This document shows, piece after piece, positions 44,639 to 55,369 of a stretch of DNA of 64,000 bases. Under the pieces are notes generated by a model, which did no database searches, had not been told where the DNA came from, and was given only the letters and a program-made list of their open reading frames with translations. Origin of the DNA: [Phialemoniopsis] sp. UDSM-2020 (taxonomy: Eukaryota > Ascomycota > Sordariomycetes > Thyridiales > Thyridiaceae). The position numbers and the translations under genes were made by a program. The stretch covers positions 3,100,001-3,164,000 of the forward strand of contig JAEILZ010000005.1 of assembly GCA_018873225.1 (NCBI GenBank). The letters run 5' to 3'. The stretch's first letter is position 1, and every line of letters starts with the position of its first letter.

Positions 44639-45463
44639 ATGCCGAGGTACACTTCGCCGTCCCCGTCACCAAGGCGGCGCTACTCATATTCACGTTCTCC
44701 CTCGCGGGACCGTTCTCGTTCCCGCTCCCGCTCCCGCTCCCGCTCCCGCTCTCGTTCGTCTTCGTCCTACGCCTCATCTTCTCGTGACGACAGCCGCGAC
44801 GGCCGTGACGGTCGCGGCGCCGGTGTTGAGAGTAGTAAGGCCGGAGGCGAGGGCAGCGACACCAAGAAAGAGTCGGCGGTCAAGACCTCCCTTCTCTTCC
44901 TCGGCGGCGTCGCCGCCGCCACCTATGCCGCACACAAGTTCTGGCCCAAGGGCATCACCTATGGCGACAAGGAGGAGTGGGAGATCGAGAAGAAGGTCCT
45001 GCGGAAGCGGAGGAATCAGCAGCTGGTGCAAGGCGGGCACGATGGCCCCTCGGGAAGCAGAAGACTCCCGCCGCCCCGGGACGATAGAGAGATGAACAGG
45101 CGGAGCTGGTATGGAGACGACCGCGAAACGAGAGGCGGAAGACCTGGTGAGAATTATTATGCTCACCCTGACCCGCGGGATGCGTACCGAGGAAGGAACC
45201 GATGCATAGAGTCCGATCCGGGCTACCGGGCCACGGCCAGCGGCAGCGAGGGGCCCCGAGACTGGGATCGAGACAGAGACCACCACTTTGTAGCTGACGC
45301 GCCGCCCAGGCGGCAGGACTTGCCGCCTAGAGGCCCCAAGTACTACTACGACGATCGGCCGCCATCTGATGCGCCCGCCCGAAGACCGAGACGTGCAAGT
45401 TTGGAGGGGGATCCCTATGTCACAAGTCGGCGATATGACCACAGTGCAGACCATGGATGGTGA
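44639..45463 (+). CDS. SR-repeat protein with one membrane segment
   Basis: This is a single-exon gene of 274 residues. Residues 1-50 are an Arg/Ser repeat of splicing-factor type (RDRSRSRSRSRSRSRSRSRS) encoded by a near-perfect CGC/TCC-rich repeat. Residues 80-100 form one hydrophobic segment (KTSLLFLGGVAAATYAAHKF) ending in WPKG. A charged helix follows (KEEWEIEKKVLRKRRNQQ), then a long Arg/Asp/Pro/Tyr-rich disordered tail. The membrane segment and its flanks look like the conserved core. No RNA-binding domain is present. The protein could tether to the nuclear, ER or mitochondrial membrane, but this is inference. I know similar sequences only as uncharacterised fungal proteins. Confidence 0.75.
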   Translation: MPRYTSPSPSPRRRYSYSRSPSRDRSRSRSRSRSRSRSRSSSSYASSSRDDSRDGRDGRGAGVESSKAGGEGSDTKKESAVKTSLLFLGGVAAATYAAHKFWPKGITYGDKEEWEIEKKVLRKRRNQQLVQGGHDGPSGSRRLPPPRDDREMNRRSWYGDDRETRGGRPGENYYAHPDPRDAYRGRNRCIESDPGYRATASGSEGPRDWDRDRDHHFVADAPPRRQDLPPRGPKYYYDDRPPSDAPARRPRRASLEGDPYVTSRRYDHSADHGW

Positions 45464-45699
45464 CGATGGAATCAACATAGTCATAGCTAAGAACTTCAAG
45501 GGGGGAAGAAGAACAATCACACGTGTATAGGCACTCAACGGCTGGGAGTCGATGACTCGGGTTGTGGTCGAGGCAATCCATGCCATATGTGAATTCCTCC
45601 ACCTAGGTCTCGTTCTCTTCTCAGCTATGCGGCATGCACCCAGCTATGTAACCGTGCTAGATCATATATCGTCAAACCCCAAGAAAATTGAATTGCTTC

Positions 45700-48600
45700 T
45701 CAGGCTAGCTCATCCATGTTACTCCTGGGACTTGATACTGCTTCATCATCGCCAGCGGATCCCAACGCCGCAGGTGGCTTGTCTTCGTCTCGTGCCTCTG
45801 CCGCCATGCTCTCTTGACAGATCTTCCCCCAGTCCTTGCCGCCAGTCTGCAGGACCAGCACCGGGTTCAGATCTGCCTTGAACCACCTCTCCGCCCTTGT
45901 CGTGCTCCTTGACCCGCCTTCGAGTGCCGAATAGGCAGCCCTCGTCTTCCTCATCCGCTTGGTGCCACTGCCGCCTTGGCTGAGCAGATTGCTGAGCTTC
46001 AGCCTCTGTTCTGTCAAATGGGAGTCATAGGCAACTATGCTGCGCACATAGGGGGCAACATCCACAGTGATCATCTCCATCGTGCGATCGAAGACGGACG
46101 GATCCAGGTAAGTTGCTGGCTGCGAGGGGTCCACTGCTGCTATAGGGTCAAAAGCCAGAGACATGTCGATCCGTCTTATGTTCGAGTCAGGCCTAGCAAT
46201 CGATTCCTCGAGCGTCTTGTGTATTCTGCTGATGAGGCGTTCCTCGTCGAGCGCGGCCAGATGGGGCGTGGCAGCCTTGTGGAACTTAGCTGCAGCTTCG
46301 TAAAGTCCCCGACGGGCTAAAGACCTAAGGCTTGTCGTGAGTGTGGCCCCTATGGCATCGTATTGGTACTTTGGAGAAGTCTCCAAGAGCTGTAGACCGA
46401 TGATGTAGTCGTCGCGGGTCTTCTCTGAGAGCTCCGGGGTGGTTGGGTCTAGGGGTGTCTGCAGAGCATGCGCAAAGGCATCGGCGGATGTGATATCCGA
46501 GACGCTCATCGCATCTGCAAAGTCGTCATATGCCTTCAGATACGCAGCCCTATCTGCCTTGCTTACCAACTTGTTGGAGACGGTGCCAGACGGATGCAGC
46601 ATGAAATCACTATCCTGGCAGTCGCTGATATCGAAGTTCCAGGCGTCCCAAGTTTGCTCCACAAGCTCTTCTTCGACGGTTCGCAGAATCCCGTCACGGA
46701 AAGCACAGTCATGCACAACCCAGCCCATGCCTCGTTGGTAGGTGTCTTCACTGATGACACGGATCACATGGCCCTCGCCGTCAAGATCCACCCCTTTTGG
46801 CCAGCGCAGATAGAACCAGTCAAACCCGCCCCGGCGGTCGCCAACACCAAGTTGACACCAGTAATTGAGGTCGGTCAGCGCGGCGCGCAAGTCATGATGA
46901 CGGGAATCATAGAGAGACTGGACGGCTTGGCGGCGAAGCGCGTGTCCTTCGCAAGCCGCAATCATGAGGAGGTTGTCGACCGCCAGTTCTGTCGGTGGGG
47001 GGCTGAAACGGAGGATGCCGTGCAAGTCCAAAGTCTGGAGAGGGACCAAGGTTTCGTCATTGCAGGTCATGACGACTGGGCGCTTGGACTGTAGGATGAG
47101 ACCGACGACAGTTTGCCAGAATTGTTTGTCCTCCTCGTAGAGGATATCAACCTCTTCGAGCAAGATCAACGACTGTTTCTGGTGCTTGGAGGGTGTTGCC
47201 TTCTTTTGTTCGGTTGAACCGGCAGTAGGCGTCTCTGTTCTGCTGCTTGTTTTCTTTGCCGAGGTTTTGGCTTTGAAGAACGAATTCATGGTAGCTTGCC
47301 GGCCGGACTGAATATCCCGCGTCACATCCTCTTCGTCCGCCGTTGAGCCTTCCGAGGCTGGTTTGATAGTCTGGTGGTGCTGCACAAGATGATTCCTAGT
47401 CATATCTCCAATCTTTTCGAGCACATCCTTGCCGCTTCTACGGCTACTAGGGTTGATTTCGAATACTTCAAACCCCAGCTCCTTGGCAACCGCATAAACT
47501 GCGGCGGTCTTGCCGCATCCGTGAGGTCCACTGATAACGACGGCATTTGTGAGACGTGCGGACTCCTTAGCCCCCCTGGACGAGCGGATGACTGTCTTTT
47601 TCATTAGGCCATGACGCCCGCTTGGGCTCCAATCGAGCTCGGAATCAGAAACCTCTTCCAGCTCATCCTCGTCTTCATCACTCGAGACCACGAAGCCATC
47701 GAGCTTGTTGCTCTTCCGCTTCTTCCTAGGCCTCCTCTCTCCCTTGGCCGCCTTTCCGCCTCCCGACGACGGCGTTGCGGCTTGGCCTGTATCGACAGAC
47801 TGGACAGTCAATGCCTGCAACCAGTCTCTCAACAGGAACGCTTCTTTGCCTGATTGGATGACTTCGGACGCGCAGACGGGTGCGTACTTCTGGTTCCAGC
47901 TGGAGCTATCGCACTCTGAGCGATCAGCAGCAGAGAGGTTGGTGCCAACCAGGGTATGTAACCTCTGGAGAGCGGGATGGCGCGTTTGTAGCTCGGGACC
48001 TATGCGCTTTTGCAGTCTGGGCCCGCTCTCAAAGTGTTTTTGCGGTAGACGCAGCTCAGAAGGCGGGGAAAGAAACTCGTCAGAGTTGACGCTTTTCAAG
48101 GAGGTGATCAGTCCAGCAATGTCGAGCCTATCCCTGGCCAAAGCCATGACGGACTCGTCGGAAGGCACACGGACTGCGTTGCCTTTCGATTTGCGAGCAG
48201 GTAGGGGAAGCCCTGGCAAATCTGCCGATAATGCTTCACGCGCCCCGATGTGAACCACGCCTTGCCAGGGCCAAGCCGGCATCCTTGAACCCGGTATTTT
48301 CATACCCGAATGTCTGATGCCAAACTGTGGCACCTTTGAGGGGCAAGGCAGAGTTTTGCGCCGCTTCGGGCTGCACGGCGTCGAGGTGAACATTTTGAAT
48401 GCCGACGACTCTGGCGGCTTGGGTTTGGATTCTGATCCATCCGGAATTGGCTCGCTCGTGGCAGGCTTCTGCGTTTTGCCTTTGGCAAGAAAGAAAGGGT
48501 GTGTCTCCTTTGGCTGATTTTCGGCAACCTTGGGGGTACTTGGTTGTTTGACAGACTCGACGTGCGACGGTCCGGGCCCGGGGTTCGCAGGTGCAGTCTT

Positions 48601-49347
48601 TCTCTCATGGCCGCTCAGAATTGTGTCAATCTTGGTCCCGACACGATGTCTGGACTCTTCATCCTGACCGTATCTGACAGTTGCCACAAGCGAACGCTGT
48701 TCTTTGGACCGTAGCCTTGGCACAGGATGAGATTGGGTAGTCTTTTGATCGGTCCGAGGTTTGGGAGGCGAGCCTATGGTGCCAGTCTTGAGATTCAACT
48801 TAAGAACCTTCCGAGGCCCAGGTGCTGAGGGTGGACATGACTGCTCAACAGCGCCAGCGGTCTGGGTTTGTTGGTCTGCATTTAGTATTGAGGCGGAGCT
48901 GGGTAGTAAGGGGCCCGCATTGGAATCGGAAACGCTTTCAGCAGCGACAATTGCCTGAGCATTACTTGCATCAGTCGAGATTGCTGGGGCCTGCTTTGTA
49001 AAATGGTCTGCAATTGTCTGGTCGGTCGATGACTGGGGGTCCGACTTTCTCGGCCTGCCACGGCGTCGTTTCTCCGCCGGTTCGGAAGCACCCTCCCCTT
49101 CCTCTGTGTTCTTCTTCCTTCTTTTCACTGCCGGCCCCGGCGATGGTGGGAGGGTGGTGTCGTCTTGCAGAGCCTCTGCACCATGATCGGTTCGTGGAGA
49201 ATCTCTTTCAGCATCGCCTGGTAGACGTTCTGGTTCGCCTAGAGCACGTGGTCCAGTCTTTGGTGCTGCAAAGAAAGGGTGTAGCTTCCGTGGTTGCGTC
49301 GCCAGGCCGTCTCCAACCATTGTAGCAATGGTCGACACGGTGCCCAT
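45700..49347 (-). CDS. elg1: ELG1/ATAD5-type RFC-like clamp unloader
   Basis: This is a single-exon gene of 1215 residues. It is the large subunit of the alternative RFC that unloads PCNA during and after replication, supporting genome stability and telomere length control. The first 600 residues are disordered and basic, with RRGRPRK and two HPFF motifs (residues 23-26 and about 281). An AAA+ core follows. Walker A is GPHGCGKTAAVYAVAKELGF (about 606-625). The segment FEINPSSRRSGKDVLEKIGD is typical of the family. The Walker B equivalent is SLILLEEVDILYEED (about 727), with Glu-Glu rather than the usual Asp-Glu. The C-terminal region is helical. The start is the first ATG of the frame, and another lies ten codons in. 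It is divergent from the UTP8-like gene. Confidence 0.88.
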   Translation of the reverse strand: MGTVSTIATMVGDGLATQPRKLHPFFAAPKTGPRALGEPERLPGDAERDSPRTDHGAEALQDDTTLPPSPGPAVKRRKKNTEEGEGASEPAEKRRRGRPRKSDPQSSTDQTIADHFTKQAPAISTDASNAQAIVAAESVSDSNAGPLLPSSASILNADQQTQTAGAVEQSCPPSAPGPRKVLKLNLKTGTIGSPPKPRTDQKTTQSHPVPRLRSKEQRSLVATVRYGQDEESRHRVGTKIDTILSGHERKTAPANPGPGPSHVESVKQPSTPKVAENQPKETHPFFLAKGKTQKPATSEPIPDGSESKPKPPESSAFKMFTSTPCSPKRRKTLPCPSKVPQFGIRHSGMKIPGSRMPAWPWQGVVHIGAREALSADLPGLPLPARKSKGNAVRVPSDESVMALARDRLDIAGLITSLKSVNSDEFLSPPSELRLPQKHFESGPRLQKRIGPELQTRHPALQRLHTLVGTNLSAADRSECDSSSWNQKYAPVCASEVIQSGKEAFLLRDWLQALTVQSVDTGQAATPSSGGGKAAKGERRPRKKRKSNKLDGFVVSSDEDEDELEEVSDSELDWSPSGRHGLMKKTVIRSSRGAKESARLTNAVVISGPHGCGKTAAVYAVAKELGFEVFEINPSSRRSGKDVLEKIGDMTRNHLVQHHQTIKPASEGSTADEEDVTRDIQSGRQATMNSFFKAKTSAKKTSSRTETPTAGSTEQKKATPSKHQKQSLILLEEVDILYEEDKQFWQTVVGLILQSKRPVVMTCNDETLVPLQTLDLHGILRFSPPPTELAVDNLLMIAACEGHALRRQAVQSLYDSRHHDLRAALTDLNYWCQLGVGDRRGGFDWFYLRWPKGVDLDGEGHVIRVISEDTYQRGMGWVVHDCAFRDGILRTVEEELVEQTWDAWNFDISDCQDSDFMLHPSGTVSNKLVSKADRAAYLKAYDDFADAMSVSDITSADAFAHALQTPLDPTTPELSEKTRDDYIIGLQLLETSPKYQYDAIGATLTTSLRSLARRGLYEAAAKFHKAATPHLAALDEERLISRIHKTLEESIARPDSNIRRIDMSLAFDPIAAVDPSQPATYLDPSVFDRTMEMITVDVAPYVRSIVAYDSHLTEQRLKLSNLLSQGGSGTKRMRKTRAAYSALEGGSRSTTRAERWFKADLNPVLVLQTGGKDWGKICQESMAAEARDEDKPPAALGSAGDDEAVSSPRSNMDELA

Positions 49348-50026
49348 TGGACAAGTGCAAGTCTATATGAGTAATGAGCTCTGGCGGAACAAGTCAAGAA
49401 CGAGGCAGAATGATCGTACCTTGCTTGTCCTCGACGTCGACCTTGGTCCTTGCAAGGATGCCTGTTGTCAGTCTCAGATCGCACCGGTCATTATACCAAT
49501 GATGTCGCCAAATGAATTCGTGGAGAGGGTCTTGGCCTGAGATACAAGTTCGCTTCAAGCCGTATTTTGGGCAATAGGGTTGTGATGCGAGAGACAGGAT
49601 CGCGATTGCTCTCCCTCACGTCTCTTGAAATGATGGTTGGGATCCCTACACTTGCTCAGTAAGTCAAGCAAGTGCGGTAGGTACGCTAAGAATTGATGGT
49701 GTCGCGCGTCACCAAAGCGCGTAGACAGTACATACAACCTTGTTCGATGTGGGGGCAAGCCCAGGTCGTGTTAAGTGTCTGTTTCGCGCGACGTACACTA
49801 ATTGGATATGCCCATAGCGTTATCGATAGCCCATGCCCCACCACTACCTTGCTTATCGGCGGTGCTTGTCGGCCCGCCCCAGCTGGCCCTGCAGAACCAG
49901 GGCAGAAAAAAAAAAAGTTCGGGCTCAATTGTTCCATTGAGGAAAAAGATAGAGAGATCATCACCAAAGCTGATTCTGGGGCAAGGAAGGCATTGTCCAC
50001 CCCAAAACAACCAGTGTCGTCGCATC
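49348..50026. promoter_or_regulatory. Divergent promoter, ELG1 / UTP8-like
   Basis: This 0.68 kb separates two divergent genes and therefore holds both promoters. An open frame runs from 49802 into the plus-strand gene, but its sequence is unconserved in appearance and includes an A-run, so it is treated as 5' leader. Confidence 0.5.
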
Positions 50027-52873
50027 ATGGCTTCGAACTTCCGGATACAGAAGCCCTATGTGCTGACTACTCTCCCGAGGCCCCTAGAGCCTTCTGGTCA
50101 TCACTATGTCGTGGGCGATGTCTACGGCCAACAACAAGGCTCCAAGAGGAAGAAGCGGCCAGAGCTCGCTGTGGGCGTGAACGGCGAAGCTGCAAACATT
50201 TACGATGTCCAAAGCTCTCGCCTGATCACTTCATATCCAATCCCCCCGCAGTCGACCTTTACCTGCCCTCCCTTTTCGATCCGGTGCCGCTCTTCTGCGA
50301 CCAAACTGGTCTCCCGCTATACATATATCTCGACCCGTGATCCCAGTCGCAAGATCTCGCTCTTCAAAGACTCGATAGAGGTATCTGGCAAAACAACATC
50401 GACCACAGTCTCAAGGACCCTACCTAAGGGACAGGATATAGTCTTCTTATCCACAGCTTCGGGCACCGATCACGGGTCTGTGCCGGAGAACTCAGCAGCA
50501 TCTTTTCGCGTGATCGCCGTCACGGCTACGGGAACTGTCCTGTGTTTGGACGCGGAAACTCTCGAGGAACAATGGGCGCCGTCAACAAAGAGCATCTTCC
50601 AGGATTCCATTTCCGCAGAAGGCGTTCTACGGGTTGACTTTGCCCAATCCTGCCTGTCATCAGATGCAACCCAGGGGCTATTCGGCGGTCGGACAGACAC
50701 GCTGGACGCAGTGTCGGCCAAGCTCAACTCGAACCTCACAGACCTCGACTTGCTCATCATGATTACCACCACGACTGTCGCAGGAGTGGCGCAAAGGCAT
50801 CTCCGCGTCCTGGTCATCTTACCAGCTCTCGAGGAGACGGCCGCAGTACAACAGCAACATCTGGCTCAAGTGCATGTGGCGCCATTGGCACAAGTTGATG
50901 TGTCAGCTGCATCGGCAACCCAGTCCACCTACCGACTCGATGTCTCGTCCGGTTCGCTATTGGAACTACGGGGTGAGGAGCTGATCACCTATGATGTTGC
51001 CAGAGCTGTCCCGAGGGTGGCGCGAAAGCTTCCGGTCCCTGGTGCCCAGTCCTTCGTTCGACTGTCAAAGTCATCTGTTCTGACAGTCTCGGAGCAATCG
51101 CTTGATATCTTCAACCCCATCTTCCAGTCCGTTCAGGCCTCCACCACCCTGGACATCTCTCCCCCTGCACACGCGTCCGATAGTGAAGCACCTCGCGTGT
51201 ACCATTTAGTCGCCTACTTTGCCAAGCTGGAAATGGCGGTTGCCATCATTGATACGTCGCTAGTCGCTGTTCAGCTGGAGGCGCCCATGCATCGGAACAA
51301 AAAGCGACGTGCTGAAGGTCTACTGATCGACTCTATCGGCCGGGGCGCCCCCCGCGCGACCCCCAGCAAAGGACATCTGGGCCCAGAACTCCGATCCACA
51401 GCCTTCTCCAAGTATCTCCCTGGGTCCGTTTCTGCCGAATACTGGTCCCAGCTCAATGCCGACGTGCAGAGAGCAGACGATCTGCTAGTCTCTGGAAATT
51501 TGGCGGACTTCGAGTGTCTACTGGCACACAAATTCGATATCAAGGTTGCTAAAAACAAAAGGGCCGCCGGAAGCACCGAAGTGACCGAAGTCGCGTTGGC
51601 GACAAGTGGCTCAAAGGAAAACGATGCAGAGTTGCCAGAATGGCAATGGCCCAAGTCGCGGTCTGCGTATCCAGTCGCCGATCGCAGATGGATCATGTAT
51701 GCGATCAGCCAAGCCTTCAGTTGGGCGGACGAGGTCAAGAGCACGGCTGGCGGCCCCCACCTTGGCTGTCAGCTACCGGAGGGCAACGTGATTAATTACC
51801 TGGCGGACGCCGGTCACCTCTCTGTGGCCAACCTCAGGTCTGCGTTCCGAGACGAGCTGCGAGCAGTTGATGATGTTGAAGCTGTCTTGGGGGAAGAGTT
51901 ACCCCTACTCCTTGCCAGTATTGATCCTACCATGGACCTCCTGTTGACCTGGCTCCATGCCACGACGCTTGGGTCGTCTGAGCTTCTCACTGCCATCAAG
52001 CTCATTATGCGCAGCCTCGAGCTGGTCCAAGATCCGGCCAAGATGAGCTCTCAGCATCTCACCGGCCCTGCGCCCGAGGTGAAGGAGACAGACGAGCCTG
52101 CCGACTGGGCAGGTCATAAGGAAGAGCTTGGCATGGAGTTGGACCGTCTGGAGCAGGAGATTCAAGTGACAGAGTACTACCTGGACGATGAGTCGAGCAC
52201 CCGGGCGCGCGGGTTAAGTGTGGCCTTTGGCAAGCTAGGAAGTTGCCCGGCGCAATCAACAATTGGCGCACTCCGGCGGACGTTTCGGCCAGAGGAGATC
52301 TTATCACTGATCTACGTTCTTCGCATGGAGCTGGTCAAGGATGGGTGGACTACACGGTACTTGGATCTGACACAGAGGGATGAAGACGACGAGCTAGAGG
52401 CACCCCCGGACGGCAGCATCCGGCTTCTTGCCGATCTCTTGTGTCGGTGCATCGACTCGGTAGGCCCAGGAGGTTGGCTGATCAACGACGCGATACTGGC
52501 AGCAGGTCAGGGGGAGCAGCCCGACTCGGCTGATTTCCTAGCCTCGCTCAAGCTCGAGGTCAGCGCCGCCCTAGAAGGGGTTCAAGAAGCCGTGTATCTG
52601 CGGGGCATCCTGGCCGAGGCGGTCCGATATGGATCCAGCATGCAGTCGACAACGACGCGGCCGCAGGCTGATGGGCAAAAACAGGCGACGGCGGCGGTGC
52701 GGTCGCGCGAGCCGGGGTGGCAAATGCTCCCACTAGGGCTCAAGGTGCATCAGAACATCTCGCGGAACAAGGTGGTGTCTGGCGGAGAGCTTATCAGGCG
52801 CAGCAAGAGAGAGTTTGGCCATTTGACAAGCCAAAAGGTCGGAGCCTATTCTCTCGAGAGGATCGTGATTTGA
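50027..52873 (+). CDS. utp8: UTP8-like ribosome-biogenesis protein
   Basis: This is a single-exon gene of 948 residues, counted from the ATG that opens MASNFRIQKPYVLTTLPRP, the usual start of the fungal family. The in-frame extension to 49802 is rejected. The N-terminal half has beta-propeller character (ELAVGVNGEAANIYDVQSSR, then repeated hydrophobic strands). The second half is mainly helical, with LLSGNL-type and LLTWLHATTLGSSELLTAIK segments. Utp8 is a subunit of the t-UTP/UtpA complex in the nucleolar small-subunit processome, linking rDNA transcription and early 18S processing, and has also been tied to tRNA export in yeast. The call rests on remembered resemblance of the N-terminus and the architecture, so another nucleolar propeller protein is possible. 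Confidence 0.65.
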   Translation: MASNFRIQKPYVLTTLPRPLEPSGHHYVVGDVYGQQQGSKRKKRPELAVGVNGEAANIYDVQSSRLITSYPIPPQSTFTCPPFSIRCRSSATKLVSRYTYISTRDPSRKISLFKDSIEVSGKTTSTTVSRTLPKGQDIVFLSTASGTDHGSVPENSAASFRVIAVTATGTVLCLDAETLEEQWAPSTKSIFQDSISAEGVLRVDFAQSCLSSDATQGLFGGRTDTLDAVSAKLNSNLTDLDLLIMITTTTVAGVAQRHLRVLVILPALEETAAVQQQHLAQVHVAPLAQVDVSAASATQSTYRLDVSSGSLLELRGEELITYDVARAVPRVARKLPVPGAQSFVRLSKSSVLTVSEQSLDIFNPIFQSVQASTTLDISPPAHASDSEAPRVYHLVAYFAKLEMAVAIIDTSLVAVQLEAPMHRNKKRRAEGLLIDSIGRGAPRATPSKGHLGPELRSTAFSKYLPGSVSAEYWSQLNADVQRADDLLVSGNLADFECLLAHKFDIKVAKNKRAAGSTEVTEVALATSGSKENDAELPEWQWPKSRSAYPVADRRWIMYAISQAFSWADEVKSTAGGPHLGCQLPEGNVINYLADAGHLSVANLRSAFRDELRAVDDVEAVLGEELPLLLASIDPTMDLLLTWLHATTLGSSELLTAIKLIMRSLELVQDPAKMSSQHLTGPAPEVKETDEPADWAGHKEELGMELDRLEQEIQVTEYYLDDESSTRARGLSVAFGKLGSCPAQSTIGALRRTFRPEEILSLIYVLRMELVKDGWTTRYLDLTQRDEDDELEAPPDGSIRLLADLLCRCIDSVGPGGWLINDAILAAGQGEQPDSADFLASLKLEVSAALEGVQEAVYLRGILAEAVRYGSSMQSTTTRPQADGQKQATAAVRSREPGWQMLPLGLKVHQNISRNKVVSGGELIRRSKREFGHLTSQKVGAYSLERIVI

Positions 52874-55369
52874 GGGGGCCAGGCGTTCTGATCCGACGCA
52901 TGGCCTTGCGCATCTAGACCTAGATCTAAACCGGGCTTCGCATGGGCCAATAGAACGAATACCAACTAAGCTTCTGCCCCTTTCGTTACAAGCAGTCGCG
53001 ATTTCTTCGAGTGCAAGTAGTTGCTACGCGAGTGTGCCAGTCACTGGTGGTGGGGTTTTGGAACTTTGACAAAGAGTTTCCCTAGTGTAAGCCCGTCGCC
53101 AGAAGTCGGAGTTTGGCCAATCAAGCTGGATATGCTGTGACAAGTTTAGGCATCGAAATAATCAGTTCCCGAGCTAGTTGGATGCAAATCATGGGCGGGA
53201 GTGCTGCTTTTGAGGCTCTAGTGCATAAGAGGTGCGTAAGGCAACTCGAAAGGCGGATTACGGGGTCCGATCTCATCGCCTCGGGTTGCCGCCCATGCAC
53301 TGTCTGTGTGTTTTTGCCCGCCCTCCAGGGCTGGTCATATACCGGCAACTAAGGATAAGGGACGGCAGTCCAGCTCGCGGGTGGCTTGCAACGCAGCCAG
53401 ACGCCAGCGAGGCTACAACAGAAAATGGTGAGACACCAGAAGCTGAAGCTGCTGCCTAGGGTTTTTGGAACGCGAAGGCACGCCGGAATTAGCTGCGGAA
53501 GCCGAAGGGAGGGGAGGGAAGGGGAGGGGGCCCGGCCAAGTAAGGGATTGGTGGTGATCGAATCGTGGGGCGCGCGACGAAAGCTTGCTTGCTTGGTGGT
53601 TATGGAGCGAACGCTCGTCAATAGAGACACGTTGATGTTTAGGAGGTGCATATAGTGCATGTGCGGCCGTGGAATGACATGGCATTGCATAATCATGGCC
53701 GTGACTGTGACAATGGCCATTCATTGATGCTGGCAAAAATGGGCTGGGCGGGCCGGCCTCTGGGTCGCAGATGCGAAAATGTGACAATCACAGTCACAGC
53801 CTCAGCTACATACATAGCATTAGCACGCCAGAAGGACACGAGAAACAACTCGTTACGAGAAAGGATCTATCAAGAAATCTCGAGAGAGAGTGGCGCAGTG
53901 GAGTGGGCGCATGTACTCAAGTATGTATCGAACTAAATGTGCATGATGTGGGCACCATTTATCGGTCCCCTTTTCACGGACCGGAGCGTGTCTCCTCCTT
54001 TGGTCCCCTTCTGACTGACTGGCTTTTTGCTTGCCAATCATTGGTGATCTGGTACAGTCATCCGGTCGTCTGGGCTGAAGACGTCACTGGCAGGGAAGCA
54101 TCCTTGAGAATCTTCGCTCCCCCCCCCCCCACACCACCCTGACTGGCGGGTTGGGCGGGCTCAGATGCACACATGCTCATCCGTCGAGGTCCATGTCGTC
54201 TCGTCTCGTGTCGTCCCGCCGCATCGTAAACTCCGGCTAGCTAGTTAGTCCAAGTAGTCTTGGTAGGTAGTTTACTAGTACCCACACGGAAGTAGACCCT
54301 GATCCGTCTGTTGATGACAAGATCAAAGAACGCCTTGGAATGCGCAGGATGGATATGAGCTTGTATGTATTTTGTACTGAAAGAGATGGTGGTCGATGGC
54401 AGGTTGTAGGTCGTAGGCGGTTAGGTAAAGTAGTTTAGTAGATGGTATCCTCTGCTGGCGCTGCTGTCGTCGATCCTCCCCTCCAAGTCATCATCATCCA
54501 AGTTGGGACGGGACCATCCTCTTTCCCTCCCTCCCTCACTCCATTTGATCTATCTGCCTCTTCTCCAATCCCCATCGATACTTGTTTTTTTTTTCTTCTT
54601 CCACAATCAAACCTTCTATTCGTCCTTGTCTCCATTCCGCCTCGACTGCAGCAATAGCTCCCCCCATCCAGTAGCCTTTGTTTTTCAGCTCTCTGCCTAA
54701 AGTGTCAAGTCCCAAACTCTCTCTCTGGTGCATCTGGCGCCGGTACTATTTGATGTCAAGTAAGTATACGTTCATTTATTCGTTCGCTTCGACTTGAATC
54801 CTCTGCCCTGCCTGCCAGCCTCATACTGCTGCAAGTGCTGCTGCTGCCTCTCTGGGTCTTCTTCCAGCACCCGAGTGAAGTAATCGAGGTACCTCAGTGC
54901 TGGCCTCTCCGTCTGACATCGAAACCCCCCCCCCTCCAAAAACGAGAAAGCCCTTCCAGTCACCAGTCTCCCTCCCAAAGCTGCCCAAATATCTACCTAC
55001 CCTCCATATTTTCATTCATGTTCTTCATTCCCATTCTTTGCTTTACCAGCCCGCCCTCTTCAGCCCGGTCCCTCCAACCCTATCCACCTGGTCCTCGTCT
55101 TGCAGCGTCCATATCGTGATTTGTTTTACCAACCGCGCGGCAGGATAACAACCACTTTGACAACCACAACAACTTATATGTAATCGTCTGGTGACACCCA
55201 CCCGGAGAGTGTATTGCCATATTCACCTCGGATCGTTCATTTCCTGCGCCTTTGTCGCTTCGTATATACCTGCCGGACCAAAGACGACCGTGGTAAAAGA
55301 AAAAAATCCCAGAAGCTCTCATCAAGCCTCTGATCGGTGGCCTTCAAGGCCCGCCTCAAATACGCGGGC
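52874..55369. other. 2.5 kb intergenic, UTP8-like to DUF8035 gene
   Basis: No gene was recognised. The right half (54440-55340) is strongly C/T-rich with homopolymer C runs (54119-54130 and about 54926-54935). A possible leader intron donor (AAGTAAGTAT) lies near 54756. This is consistent with a long promoter and 5' UTR of the next gene. Confidence 0.55.

Noticed and set aside
49802..50026. In-frame N-terminal extension of the UTP8-like protein
   Set aside because: The sequence includes an A-run and lacks conservation in appearance. The family start MASNF-type lies at 50027.
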